Source: Gigaspora rosea
Lineage: Eukaryota > Glomeromycota > Glomeromycetes > Diversisporales > Gigasporaceae
Direction of reading: 5' to 3'
NCBI GenBank assembly: GCA_003550325.1
Contig: QKWP01000828.1
Coordinates: 1-64,000 of the forward strand
Length of the DNA stretch: 64,000 nt
Part shown: positions 12,558-25,282 of the stretch, one piece after another
Numbering within the stretch: the stretch's first letter is position 1
How the letters are laid out: every line of letters starts with the position of its first letter
Made by a program: the position numbers and the translations under genes
The notes under the pieces: generated by a model
Database searches by the model: none
What the model was told of the DNA's origin: nothing
What the model saw: the letters and a program-made list of their open reading frames with translations, nothing else

Positions 12558-13533
12558 ATTATATTATTTTTTGTTCATTTTAGATGACTGTTTCTATTTC
12601 AACGGGTGTGTCTATTCTCAACAAAGTTTCTATGTTAAATAAGTGTCCATTGAAAGTTTCTCTTGTTGGATTTTCTCAAGAGTCCCCACGTTTGTTGGCT
12701 AATGACGATAATGATATTTTCGACTTGTTGATAAACGATTATGCTGGTCAAGAATACAATTTTATCGTTAAAATTGTATTTCCGCATTCAAATTCGAGTT
12801 TTTTGCATTTAAAGACTAAGATTCATCAGCAGGCGTCCCTCGTTTTTGTTGTTGGACAGCTTGAGGTTATCGATAATAATTTTTATGTTTACGCAAAAGA
12901 GATCAATTTTATTGATACAGAATTATCACCCAAGCAGCAAATTTTTGATAATCGTAATTCTTCTGAAGCTGTTAATACTATTCGGTCGAAACTTCTTTCT
13001 ACTCATAAAAATGTTATCGATGATTCGAAAGAATCGTCTAAAGTCAAGTCATTACCTTCTACTTCTACAAATGAGTTTAATAAGAGATCTAATTTTAATT
13101 TGCGTTCGTCGAATTGTGCTTCTTCGTCGAAATAAAAAAGCCCGATTTAGTTGTTTTAGATGATGTAAATAATGAAGATTTTTACAACGATGAGGCTATT
13201 AATACGAATATTTTTGATGATATCGACGAGAACAAAGGGATGCAAAAAAAGAAAAAACGTCAAAAGGGTGCTGTTGGCATTAGCAAAAAAGGAAAAGAAA
13301 GTGTCGAGCAATTGTTAATTGATTCAAATGATAACATTTTTTGTCAAGATGATGTTATCGATACGAATGAACTTGATCTTAATCTTGAAAGCGATGATTC
13401 TCTAAAGAAGAAGAAAAGTCCGAAGAGTTCCGTTCGCAATAGTACGAAGGGAGGTAAACGAGGTGGTCGGTCTTTATGTAGTACCTCTAGATCAAATAAC
13501 GCAAATTCCAATTCTAATGTTAAAATTGAGTAA
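12228..13533 (+). pseudogene. Helitron passenger gene, OB/RPA-like fold suspected (broken)
   Basis: Reads from ATG 12228 (MPCYADTIVKIKYS). A frameshift near 12270 leads into KNEKVDANLMVIWAVG, followed by an in-frame TAG at about 12332-12334. Exon 1 ends at NKRPK before a GTATTT donor. After an intron of about 97 bp (12487-12583), exon 2 runs from MTVSISTGVS to SSSK. A one-base slip in an A-run near 13133 then leads into KKPDLVVLDD and a Lys/Ser/Gly-rich tail ending 13533. Residues such as YNFIVKIVFPHSNS and SLVFVVGQLEVIDNNFYVYA form alternating strands like an OB fold; Helitrons of plants often carry RPA-like genes. Fold and ssDNA-binding role are inference. It diverges from the helicase gene, on the opposite strand. 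Confidence 0.6.
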
Positions 13534-14244
13534 ACTTATCGAATGTATTCATTATTTTGTTTTATATTCTTTTTTTATGTAAATTTTTATGTTTTTTATC
13601 AGTTAGTTTAGTATATATCTTATTATTGTAGTATTGTTAATTGTTTTAAGATATTGATTTCAGTTGATCGAAATTTATCTTTGATATTTGACTATTTTAT
13701 TTTTGCATAGTATTATATAATATAATAAATGATATTAATATTATCTTTTTTTTTATATTGCAGTTACATAATTTATTTATTTTATTTATTGTTTACAATT
13801 AATATGAAATCGTTTGATGTGTAATTATCGAGTATGTATAATTTTATCTAAATGCGTTAAAATGAGGTAATGAGAAAATTTGAGAACTTTAATTGAATAA
13901 TTATGATGCAATAGGCTGTGTATTTGTATATTAGCATGGGATCGAGATGTAGAAAGAATTTCTTATTTCTTGTTTAGTAAGTTTTTTTAATAATAACGAA
14001 CGGGTTTATTATCAAGAGAAAATTTCACTTGTTAAATCGAGGGACAAAACAAAAATTGATTATTTTTTTGTGCAAATCGTGCGGTTATGAATCGAAATAT
14101 TTGTTATTTTCAAGAGAAACTTTGTATTTATTTGGTTTAAGTATATTTGTTTTGATTTTTTTTGTTTTAATTAGCAAAAAGTTAAAAGATCTCTTTATTT
14201 ATTTACAATTTTACATATAATTTTGTAGATTTGTTGTTTTATCG
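13534..14244. other. Helitron spacer between the two converging genes
   Basis: T-rich plus strand with no supported gene. The plus-strand passenger ends at 13533 and the minus-strand helicase frame ends at 14245, so the genes face each other across this spacer. A 63-residue frame at 14029 is not convincing. Confidence 0.5.
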
Positions 14245-17200
14245 TTATTCAAGCAACTCTGGAAACACGATGTTTTTTGTTATCAAGCTGGATGAACGGT
14301 TTTCTTCGGTAAATATGAGTATGTCGTTTTGCCGGCGAACTCGTGTAAGGGCAGTATATAATTGTCCATGGCCAAATACAGGCGTGCGTAAATCAAGTGC
14401 TACTCGGTCAAGCGTTAAACCTTGTGAAGAGTTAAAGGTCGAAGAATAAGCAAGCCGTAAAAGAAACTGGCGGCGACTTATCTTGAATGGAAATTGAGGT
14501 ACACGAAATAAGAATGTAATTCTTGGTAAATACACTATAGAGTCTGTTGCAGGGTTCCTGACAATAATTAACTTTCGTCCTATATCTAGTACAATTACTC
14601 TGCTATTTTTACATTAACCATCATGCAATGAGAGATTCCGCATTATAGTCACAACACAACCCCTTTTTAATGTTAGATAATGTCTAGGTATTCCTGATGC
14701 ATTAAACGAATTTAACAATTCCACATTTACTGTATTTCCCTGAGTTTGATTTGTTCTTGCAATACTATCATCGGCTAAGCTATCTGTACTATACAGATCA
14801 ATCACGTCTCCTTTTAATTTACATAAGACAATTTCGTTTATAGATTCTACTTCTGAATTTAATAGACATAGAATTGCACGTTTTTGGCATTCATCCAGGT
14901 TGTTCAGTATAGTCTTGGGAAAAGTAAAATCTATCACGTCATTTATATCACACGTTGTTTTTAATAATGGCAGAGATATATTTTCACCGCCGATACCATT
15001 ACCTATATCATCTATCATTTGAGAATATTCTGGATCACATATATCACGTACAGGTTGTCGAAGTTCATATATTTCAAATAATTCCCAAATCGGAGATAAT
15101 TTGATTGATTCTAATATTATTGCTGTTCGCCCTGAATGCAGAATAACAGGTGCGACTTGACGAAAATCACCTATTCCTATAAAGATTTCCCGCCGAATGG
15201 TAGATCATTGCCACAGAGTTCTCGAAGAAATATATCAACTGCTTCAACATTACCTTTTCGGGCCATCGACAATTCATCCCAAGCAATAATCGACGAATTC
15301 TGAATTAGTTTAGCACGATCACTACTTAATTGGTGATCCGCGAGTCAACCAGAGAGTGGTCATAGTGAAATGTTACGCGGATTTCTTATAAAAATTAGGG
15401 TTTTGCGAATGTGGAGTGCACACATCTAAAACTTTTTTTATACTAAGTTAATCACTCTTCTAACTTAAGAGACTTTTGTAGAGCTCATCAAGACGCATCT
15501 AATGGTGGGTAGAGCGTCAAAATCGGCCTGGTGGGTGCTGAGATATCTTTAAAAAACGTTTCTTTTACTATGTAAATTTCTTTACTAACAATACTATTGT
15601 TTGCAAAGAAATTTACATAGTAAAAGAAACGTTTTTTAAAGATATCTCAGCACCCACCAAGCCGATTTTGACGCTCTACCCACCATTAGATGCGTTGTGA
15701 CGAGCTCTACAAAAGTCTCTTAAGTCAGAGGAGTGATTAACTTAGTATAAAAAAAGTTTTAGATGTGTGCACTCCACATTCGCAAAACCCTAATTTCTAT
15801 AAGTAATCCGCGTCACGTTTCACTATGACCACTCTCTGGTTGACTCGCGGATCACCAATTAAGTTAATTTGACATTTACATCCTTCGCCATTATCTTCTA
15901 CTGGAATACTAAACAATGAATGTGCTGTGCGACCACCATCATAATTTAACGCGGCCAATCTGGTTATAGCACAGGGGGAAGTATTATCTTTTTCATACAT
16001 CTTATAGTGATACATATGAGATCTATTAAAAAAGTTTTTCCACGCCCTGCACGTCCATATACAAAAATCGTTAGGGGCTTATCATTTGCCACATGATTCA
16101 TAATTTTCTGATTGTTCAAAGTTAAGACGCCATATCATTTCATCGCGTGCCATGATTAATGCAGCGTTATCACAGTATTGCGATTGAACTCGTATTATTT
16201 CATCAAGATGATTGGATGGTTGAGGCAAACCAAACTGCGTTATTCGACTTCCATGTTCTTCTAAAAGTTTGCAATCCATTCTAGAGCTTCGTTTTCTCCT
16301 TGCTGTACATTACCTTTCTTACTAATATAGTCTGCTGATAATAATTTATGATGGTTCTGCCAGACGAATTGTGCTGCCATACCTTCTAAAACGAGGTGAC
16401 AAAAAAGTAATCAGAGCTGTGCTGGAGTACATTTACTGTCCATTGCTTCGGCAAAGCATTGTTCGTTCTTATTTGTATTCTCTAACAACCAAAAGCACGG
16501 GCAGCGTCTTGAAAATTTGAATATAAGATACCATTTACTACGAGTAGATCCGTAAACGATTGGGCCGCACAATAGTTTAAAAGCATGCAAAGATAATATT
16601 TTTTGCAACACATAGTCGTATTATATTCATCCTCGTAACATGCACATGATTTTGCTTATATTGCTTTATAATACGTTGTTGACAACCTTCTTGTTTTTTT
16701 TCTAAATAGGTATTCGGAGGTAATGACTGTTGATCAACTAAATTTTCGCATACGCAAATGTATATTGTTCGTAGTACTTGCAGTAAGTAAGATCATTAAA
16801 TTTAATATTTGTCGGGTGGAGAAAGTAGCGTTGTAAAGCTGAAAGATTATTATCATTTCTTCGCAATATATTTTGATTTTCAGGTAAATGAACTGGCAAA
16901 TACGTTACAGATGGTTGTTGCAAAGTTATTTTGTATTTAAAAATATGCCATACCGCTTTCATGGCCGAAAGATAACACGCATTGATATAGTCTTTAATCT
17001 CATCGATTATCTCATCAGTTTCTCCTACACGAACAGTAACTGATGCTCGATCTGGACCTTTGTAGATATACTTATAAAGGTATGAAACCACATGTGAGGT
17101 AGAAGCGACTTTGACATTTATATGCGAATATAGCTTTAGTAATAGAAAGGGATTATACAGTACGACATCAACATCGTTTTCTGTACATCGTCGATAATAT

Positions 17201-18837
17201 ACACGGCCATATTCATTTATTACAGTATATTTTTGCAAAGGTTTAGGATAATTCCAGCGACAGTGGTTATCGCGTTGCATGCATCTCGGTGTACATTTAT
17301 GGATCATATTTGTTTTACTAAGTCACGGAGATGACTTTGTCGAATATTATCGCCTACAGGTAATTTAGCACTTATGACTTTATCGATACTATTAGGTCCA
17401 AGTAAATTTGGTGAAGATTTAATTATAATATGAGCGTGTGGTAAACCACGCTTTTGAAACTCAAAAGCATGCATGAAATAAATTATTTTTCCAAAGTATA
17501 TTTTTAGCAACCTATGCAAATAAGCTAAGCGTTGTTTAAATACTCGTACTACGATATCTGTCGGTCAGCATAATTTTGGCCAGCTCGTAGTTATTGTTGT
17601 ATTTCTGGCCAGTTTGGATTCGTAGTAAAAGTAATAAACAGCGTAGGCTGACCTAGTTTACTCACAACTGCAAGAGCATCCATCATTTTTTTGTAAGACC
17701 ATCTATATGAAAGAGTGTGTGATGCAGGTAAATAGATATTTTTTGAAAATAAATTAGCCTCATCATAGATCGTTTCATCATTCTCATAATTTTTTTTCTA
17801 AACCGATGTTGTTCATGACGTATATACTGCAATCGTTCATCATCCGCTCGGCTAAACATATCCACCGAATATTCATTAAAAAGACGACCAAGTAAATGAA
17901 ATCAAGTTTCAGACATAATTCTGTAATGATAATAGTCAACTTGTGAAATTTTTTGCTGAGTCGAATGTTCAGGATCTATCCAGTACATGCGCCAGCCTAT
18001 TTCACCTTGTGGAAAAAATAGCGGGTACTGTAATGCTTCGTAATTTTCATCGAGTATACTAATGTAAGTAGGATTTTCTTCACCAACATGCCAAATATGT
18101 ACACTGCGTTCCTGTATTACTGCTGTCGAATGAACGATTGTGCAGGCAGCAACCTTAGCATTATTTGTTGGTTGTTGAATAATTAAACGTGCTCGAGGAT
18201 AATTGACATTGTATAGTTGACGTAAGCCCTCAACGAATGGATTAACAGCCGCTAATTCACACTTGATAAGGTTCACTATTTTTTGGTTAAGGCTACGTTG
18301 ATTAACAATATCATCCCGCGCATCAGCGTCATACACAAACCAATTCGTCGGATACCCTTTCGCACTTGCAGAATAAACTTGATGATAAGCACGACCATTA
18401 ACTGCAAATGCATGTGGATGTAGTAAGCGAACCACGCCACCCATATAACCAAGAATTGTGAAAGTAAATAACGAATTGTATTGATGACTATTATGGCTAA
18501 AGTTATCAGGGTTTGCTATGTAAAGATTTTGTAAAATAAGTGGTAAGGGACGAAGTGGCAAAATAGTACGTCGCAACATATCATTGCAACAAAAATTTTT
18601 CGATTCTGATGAAAGAAACTGTGAACTGCATTTAGGACACAATCGCTCCCATGTAGGATTATAAGCACTTACACGACTGTTATTACATAGATTTGTTAAC
18701 GTTTCCCACTATTGTTGGCGATTTTTATACGTAGGTATAGGAATTTGGTTGTTATCTGGTGCCAGATTACGCATGCGTTCACCATAAGCGAAGTTTTCAT
18801 GCACGGAAAATCGTTGACGACATGCTCGTCTGCCCAT
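14245..18837 (-). pseudogene. Helitron Rep-PIF1-like helicase (broken)
   Basis: Rolling-circle transposase. Opens MGRRACRQRFSVHENF at 18837, with an in-frame TAG at 18711-18709. The Helitron-like N domain (about 18640-17905) ends in a TGA. Rep domain: FITFTTNPNWPEIQ (about 17620), HUH motif GLPHAHIII (about 17440) and the two-tyrosine motif YLYKYIYKG (about 17070). Helicase: Walker A GRAGRGKT (about 16050), AALNYDGGRTAHSLF, Walker B WDELSM (about 15275), GDFRQV (about 15160), and motifs V/VI FNSSQGLTLDRV and GQLYTALTRVRR (about 14320-14430). Several frameshifts and stops (near 17790, 16740-16620, 15188, 14617) and a 529-bp insertion at 15330-15858 make it non-functional. Catalytic residues are still readable, so decay is moderate. 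Confidence 0.92.
15330..15858. mobile_element. Giant palindromic element, TTAA duplication, 529 bp
   Basis: Arms of about 250 bp are almost perfect inverted copies. The ends read TTGGTGATCCGCG and lie between two TTAA copies (15326-15329, 15859-15862). Flanking helicase codons rejoin as CQINLSSDRAK if the element and one TTAA are ignored, so this is a clean insertion. TTAA targets are typical of piggyBac-type elements. No transposase is encoded. A diverged relative lies at 32504-33027. Confidence 0.9.
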
Positions 18838-21684
18838 AGCTTATTTGTTTTTTTTTTACAATTACAATAGTGCGAACGATTACGTTTTTTAATATTTTTT
18901 ATACTATTTTATTTTTTTTTATTTTATTTTATCTTATCTTTTTTTTTTATTAATAAAAATCTAACGAATGATATACGAAAAAAAATTTACACAGTTTATC
19001 TTACTATAAATACCTTAATAATTACAAATTATAACATTAATATCATCACTCTACACATATTGCTTCATCATCAAACGATGATTACATTTTTAATTACACT
19101 TAACAAACAAAGTAGTTAATTTTATTACTAATTTTATGCATATAGCTTAGCTGCTGAACGATGACTGCATTTTTTTCAATTATAATTAACAAATGTAATA
19201 GTTAATTTTAATTACTAATTTTACGCATACTGCTTTGTTACCAAACGATGATTACATTTTCAAACATACTTAACAAATATAGTAGTTGATTCCCATTATT
19301 ATTATTAAGAATACAATCTCACGCTATCCTGATAATTACATTATTAATTACAGAATGTAATTCTTTATTATTTTTTTTCATATTCTGTTCTTAAGAATAC
19401 ATAACTGTTATAGTTATAGTCACGAACAAAAATATTGTTAATTCGCCATCCTTGTTCGGAACAATTTACTCTCGTATACAAATACAAAAATAATTTACTA
19501 AGCAAAGGTTCTAATACCAATCGATTAATGATTTAACATCCATTTACTCGCAATATTACGTATAGTTATATCACGTTAATGATAGATTGTTTTCATTTAT
19601 ATTCTCATACTTCGTTCCCAAGAACATGAAATTATTATAGTAATAAATAACTAAATACAGTTAATCTACCATCCCTGTTTGGAACAAAATCTCTTGTATA
19701 CGAATATAAAGTTACCTTACTAAGCCAAAAGTCTAAAGTACTATTGATCAATAGTTTAAACATCCATTTACCTGCGATATTACATATATTTATATTATAC
19801 CATTTATGTATGCACCATATACACCGAACCAAACCAAAATCTAATCGTCAAGTTTATTATACTCCTTATTAATTTTTTTTCTGCTCTATTTTTATTTATA
19901 TTTCATCGATTTTCTTTTCAAATGCAAGCATACATAACTGTTATAATCATGAACAATTTAAACATTTTTAATTCGCAATACCTGTTTGGAACAATTTCCT
20001 TTGTACACAAATACAAAGTTACTTTACTAAGCTAATGTTTAAACATCTATTCATCTGCGACATAACATATATACTCATATCATACCATTTTACGTATTTA
20101 CTTTACATACCATAATCTCATTAGAATAATTATCATGTTTATTATAATCATTAATTTTTTTTTTGCTTTATTTTAATTTATATTCCATCGATTTATCTTT
20201 TCAGATGCAAGCGCACATAACCTTTACAATCACGAACAATTTAAACATCGTTAATTCACCATATCTGTTTGGAACAATTTCTCGCACACAAACACAAAGT
20301 TACTTTACTAAGCTAAAGGTCTCAAATAGCAGTCGTTCAATGTTTAAACATCTATTTACCTGCGACATAACATATATTTATATCATACCATTTCAAGTAT
20401 TCACTGTACATACCGAACCAAACCATAATCTAATTAGAATAATCATTAAGTTTAATATACTCCTTAATTTTTTTTTTTGATTTACTTTTATTTATATTTT
20501 ATCGATTTATCTTTTTATACGCAAGCATATACAACTGTTATAATCACAAACAAATTAAACATTGTTAATTTGTAATACCTGTATGGACTACTTTTCCTTG
20601 CACACAAATACAAAATTACCTTATTAAGCTAAAGGTTTCAAATAGCAATTGTTTAATGTTTAAACATTCATTACCTGCTGATATAACATGTATTCATATC
20701 ATACCATTTTACGTATCTACCGTACATATCGAACAAACTATAATCTCATTAGAAAATTATTAAGTTCAATATACTCATTATTAATTTTTTTTGCTTTATT
20801 TTTATTTACTTTTCATCGATTTATCTTTTCACATGCAAGCATACAAAACCGTTATAATCGCAATAATCGCAAACAATTTAAACATTGTTAATTCGCCATA
20901 CCCGCTTGGAATAATTTCCCTCGCACACAAATACAAAGTTACCTTACTAAGCTAAAGGTTTCAAGCAGCAATCATTCAATGTTCAAATATTCACTTACCC
21001 ACGGCATAACATATATTCATACCATACCATTTCACGTTTTACCGTACACACCTAACCATAGTCTTATTAGAATAATTAACATGTTTATCATACCCTTATT
21101 ATTTTTTTTTGCTCTATTCGTTTATTAAATTTTACAAAGAAATTATTATCATATCATATTTTCACATGCAAAAATACAATACACAACTGTTACAATCACG
21201 AACAACCTAAAAATATTGTTAATTCAACATTCCCGTTCAAAACAATTTACCACGCACAAAAATTACAAAGTTAACATAATAAGATAAAAGTCTTAAATAC
21301 TAATCGATCAATAGTTTAAACATCTTGACCTGCGATATTACATATATTCGTATTATACGATTTCATGTATCTACTGTAAATACCGAACCATAGTCTTATC
21401 AGAATAATCATTACGTTTATCATACCCATCATAAAATTTTTTCTGCTAAATCTATCACAACTTATCTTTTAATTTCTTTCATATGCTCGAACAATTCTTC
21501 GAATCACAATCCATGCAATTAAATGTTCAGTCGTAATTCACCCAATACAGTTAACTCAAATAAGGAATCCGCATCATTACTCAAAACTTACCATGCTATT
21601 CCACATCTCCTCATACAATCACATTATTACTATCCAATCGAATCTCTAATAAACAACCAATCAAAAAGTTAACCAGATGTCAGA
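18838..21684. repeat. Helitron right arm: two tandem-repeat blocks
   Basis: Plus strand is A/C-rich and G-poor. Block 1 (about 19060-19285) has three units of about 85 bp with aaacgatgattacattt. Block 2 (about 19380-21480) has about seven degenerate units of roughly 300-330 bp marked by acaaatacaaagttac and ttactaagctaaaggt, with aaacatctatttacctgcg about 60 bases later. No gene. The blocks lie upstream of the helicase start, so they may carry its promoter or the element's 5' recognition region. Confidence 0.7.
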
Positions 21685-22388
21685 TTTTTTTATTGTGTTT
21701 TCTAATAAGAGAGCGATAATTAAAAAGTTTGATAATTTTAGTCATACATAAATTATGAATTAGAAAATAATATAGTATATTAATATAGCAAAATAACATC
21801 ATTTATTAACTTCGTAAATATGAACATTATAGTTAAAATCAGTTAAAAAGATATTTTGTCACTTTTAACCACTTAACATTCGATAATTTGATTGAATAAT
21901 ATAATCATAATTGGGCACACCAAATGTTCAATCTTGTACTGATTCAAGACAAGAATTATTTTAATATAAAAGTAAATTAACAAAACGATTAGATGTTTTG
22001 TAATGGTCTAGATTGATGTCGGATATGTATACAGTCAGTCAAGTAATTGATATCTGTGGCTTAATCTGTCACAGAATTCAGATATGAAGCTAAAGTAACG
22101 AAGCAGTTATTATTGCGAGATCAAAAAGCTGAGTTTATTGCAAAATCATGCGATGTTCATCTTTTATTAATTTAGTGCTTTAGTTGAGGTTTCTTGTTTA
22201 AGTGCGGGGTTTGTTTTTTGTTTTTTTGTTTTTATTGGGATGATATAACTTATGATTTTATCAAATTTGGGTTTCTATGAATATTGGTAAATAGTATATA
22301 TTAAAGTAGGGCTAGGGTATAAAAGTTAAAGGATAAAGTTTATAAGCAGTTTTTTTTTAATAATATTTTTCATTTGACTTCGTTTAAT
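21685..22388. other. Flank beyond the Helitron
   Basis: AT-rich sequence with balanced strand composition, unlike the Helitron arm. No gene, repeat or RNA recognised. Confidence 0.5.
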
Positions 22389-22391
22389 CAT

Positions 22392-23040
22392 CCCTATAAG
22401 AAAAATGGACCGTAAAGGTATGGGTTGGGGAATAAAGGCACGGGTTTTGGTGGCACAGATTAAACCCGTATTTGGTATGTAGGAGGCTTGGATTGGCACG
22501 GATTTTTGGCCCGTGGTGGACCATATGCCCGTACAAAATGGACCGTTAATGACACAGGTTTTGCAACACTTTACTAGTCCAAATGTCATGGGATTTGGCC
22601 AGATAATTAACGTGAATTAACGTGTGATAAAAAAAAAATATACATACAAGTAGATTACATAAATTTATATCAACAATCAATACAATATAAACAAACTAAC
22701 AACTGCTCATATATCAAAATTTTGCAAGGAATTTTTTTTGTTAAGACACCCAGAGCAGTTTTATTAGTGAAATTATGAGATATTGCAATTTTTTTTAAAA
22801 AAAATCGTATATTGATCTTTCGCTCTTCGTGAAATGAGCCAACATGTACCACCTTCGTCACGTATCATTCCGTGAAATGAAGGTGCTATTACGTATGATG
22901 TGTCATAATGTGCTACATCCCCTGTACCACTTTTTACCATTATATTCTGTCAACAGCTCTATACGTACCACTCTGACCGTGCCATTCCGTGGATTCCAGA
23001 CACAACCTGTACCACACCCCGGACCACTTTTTTATAGGGG
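22392..23040. mobile_element. MITE with CCCTATAA termini, ~650 bp
   Basis: Starts CCCTATAAGAAAAATGGACC and its right end reverse-complements to CCCCTATAAAAAAGTGGTCC. CAT occurs on both sides (22389-22391, 23041-23043). The interior is richer in G/C and holds palindromic pieces such as tggaccgt and ggtaccac-like blocks. It has the same type of ends as 220-492. Confidence 0.65.
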
Positions 23041-23344
23041 CATAAAACTAGTGCACTAATACTATTTTTGTGGCAATACGAAAATCAAAAATCTTCTAAA
23101 CAAAAATATATACATGTAACTTTACCCAGCAATATGTAACTACGAATCACTTACTAATCGTACGGCATGCGTATATTAAAAAAAATCAAGGCGACATTCA
23201 GCAAAGATAGAATCACTGGACGCTAACGAATATCCAGCACTTGATATTATTCCACGCACTTTTATCTCATAAAGAAATGCTGCTGTACATAAAATTTGAC
23301 ACGATTACTAAATACAACCAAAAATAATTCAACGATTCAGATAA

Positions 23345-23488
23345 ACAACCAAGCAAGCAAAAAGTAAAAGCAAATACATTTGTAACAGAACAAACAGCAA
23401 AACTAAAGGCTGTTCATGTCGTAAAAGTAATATTTGCGGTGCCAGACGTTGTGGATGTGTATTATTAGGCGAATGCAATAATCATTAA
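23345..23488 (+). CDS. Short Cys-rich frame, possible C-terminal fragment
   Basis: A 47-codon frame without its own ATG, opening after a TAA at 23342 and closing with TAA at 23486. It contains eight cysteines in the arrangement CSCRKSNICGARRCGC and ECNNH after a Lys/Ser-rich start. Clustered CxC pairs like this are known in zinc-binding CXC domains and in the tails of some transposases. I cannot assign it; it may be the remnant of a mobile-element protein. Confidence 0.3.
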   Translation, partial: TTKQAKSKSKYICNRTNSKTKGCSCRKSNICGARRCGCVLLGECNNH

Positions 23489-25274
23489 TGTGAACTATAA
23501 TTGAAATTATGTTTAAATAATTATGCTGTTTTTAAATAATTTGCATTATCATTCTCTCATTCAATGATATTATTGTAAATTTAATTTTATAGCATTAAAA
23601 TAAATAAAATAAATAAAATAAGAACGAAATGGTTTTTTTTAGTTTTTTTTTATTTTATTTTTTATAATAATCGGTATTATAATGACAAACTAGCCAATCA
23701 TGATATTCCGTCCTATGTCAATTCTGTATTAACATAAATTCCAAATCGACGTATAACATATATACGTCATACACTTTTTGATTTTTAATATAATACGCAA
23801 CGTATATAATACCTCATTCCATATTACTTTAGGTAATACCTTTTATCGACAAGTTTAACATCTAGTGTTTCACTACTTTCTTAAAAATATCTATTCTGCA
23901 ATCGGTCTTTTTTTGAATAAAATAGTATTTCTATGAGATAAGGCCACGCAAAGTTAATTTTTCGTTTTGCATAACTCGCCGATCCAATTTTTACAAAAAT
24001 TTTTTTTCTAAAAAAAATTCCTATTGTGCCAATTAATCCATTTTTGCCATTTGATTTTTTTCTCCGGTGTCACCCGATAATGACCTTAATTTTCCAGAAT
24101 TACCCGATAGGTCCGATATAGGGATGGGTACAGTCCAGTCATGACTGGTGTGAAGGGCTCCCGTCACAGGACTTTTTCTTTTTTTGTGTACCTTAGAGGA
24201 TTGTTTGTTTATATCGTTACGATAGTAATATTTCTCCTAATACGAAATGTAGTTAGTGGAATTACCTTAGCCCCAAATAGAATAAGCAATTTGACACAGT
24301 AAATTCGAGACAAGCACATGCTAACTGCGCATGCCAAGGTCACGAACTAGTTCGTGTTAATGACATTTCATCGCTAGTATTTGTTTGTTTCCTTAAATAA
24401 TAAGCACATACCAGTTCTTACATGTGGCGGTTTTTCCTGTCAATGTTTGTTTATTCCCCTTTTCTTCCACAAAGCCATGTAATTTATTGCAGTTTCGCAT
24501 ATGGCATTCCATATCCAATGTTTGTTTACACCTCCTTTCGTTAAACAATGTATTTAGCTTAGTCTTTAGTTCTGATAATATTATGGTACTAGCGCATGAA
24601 TTTTGGCTCTAGCACAAACGAAAGCCCAAAATGCCTTTACTGCCCCAAGTACGCCTCGAGGCAAAGGAATTTGCCTCCAAACTTTCGCTCAAGGCAAAGT
24701 ATAATCATTGTGAGTCAGAAATGAATCTAAAAAAAATTAATATTCGTTAGAGTAGTCTAAAATCAATGTATTTATTTAGAGATGAAAAAGTATATAAGAC
24801 CCTCCTTTTTACGCTTCAATAAAGTTTAACTCAGTTGAGTTCAAAAGATTTGAATTCTAACCTTCGAAATAAGAGTAGAAGTGTTAAGAAGTTTACACTT
24901 GTTGTTAAACCCACTTTTTGTTATAAAAATCGCTTATTGAACTTACCCTGTACCTGTGCGATTTTGTTTTAAATTGTTTAGTTATAATTTCGTAAGTTTC
25001 AGTTATAGTTCTGTTAAAACAAAAAAGATCAAGTTAATCACCTCTTATTTATATCATCATCAATTAAACCCCTATTGATTATCTAATATATCAAACAATC
25101 AATCTCTGACATTGTTTGATTAATCACCTGCATCAATATCGGTCTGCCTATTGTTAATCATATTAACAATTATATTTAACCGGTACCCTGCAATAAATAA
25201 GAAGAATTATATAAGTACAGAAGTAGTGTGGATTTAGGACCACTGGCTAAAGACATATAAAGGAAATATAAAAG
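23489..25274. other. Intergenic stretch
   Basis: No gene recognised. It holds only small AT runs and a few weak inverted pairs, including a gcc-rich patch (about 24620-24710) with repeated gaggcaaag/ttgcct words. Nothing I can name. Confidence 0.45.
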
Positions 25275-25282
25275 ATACTTAT

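Larger units (their letters stand above)
10775..21684 (-). mobile_element. Helitron, ~10.9 kb, minus orientation
   Basis: On minus the element ends with a GC-rich hairpin, then GAA, then CTAG followed by host T, the usual Helitron 3' end (CTRR before T). The proposed 5' end is TCTGACATCTGG preceded by A at 21684/21685. It was chosen because base composition changes sharply there, but a second TC eight bases inside is equally possible. Inside lie a broken Rep-helicase gene (minus) and a broken OB-like gene (plus). The 3' terminus is well supported; the 5' terminus is an inference. Confidence 0.75.

Noticed and set aside
14231..14449. Plus-strand frame opposite the helicase C-terminus
   Set aside because: The minus frame carries the helicase motifs V and VI; this is its shadow.
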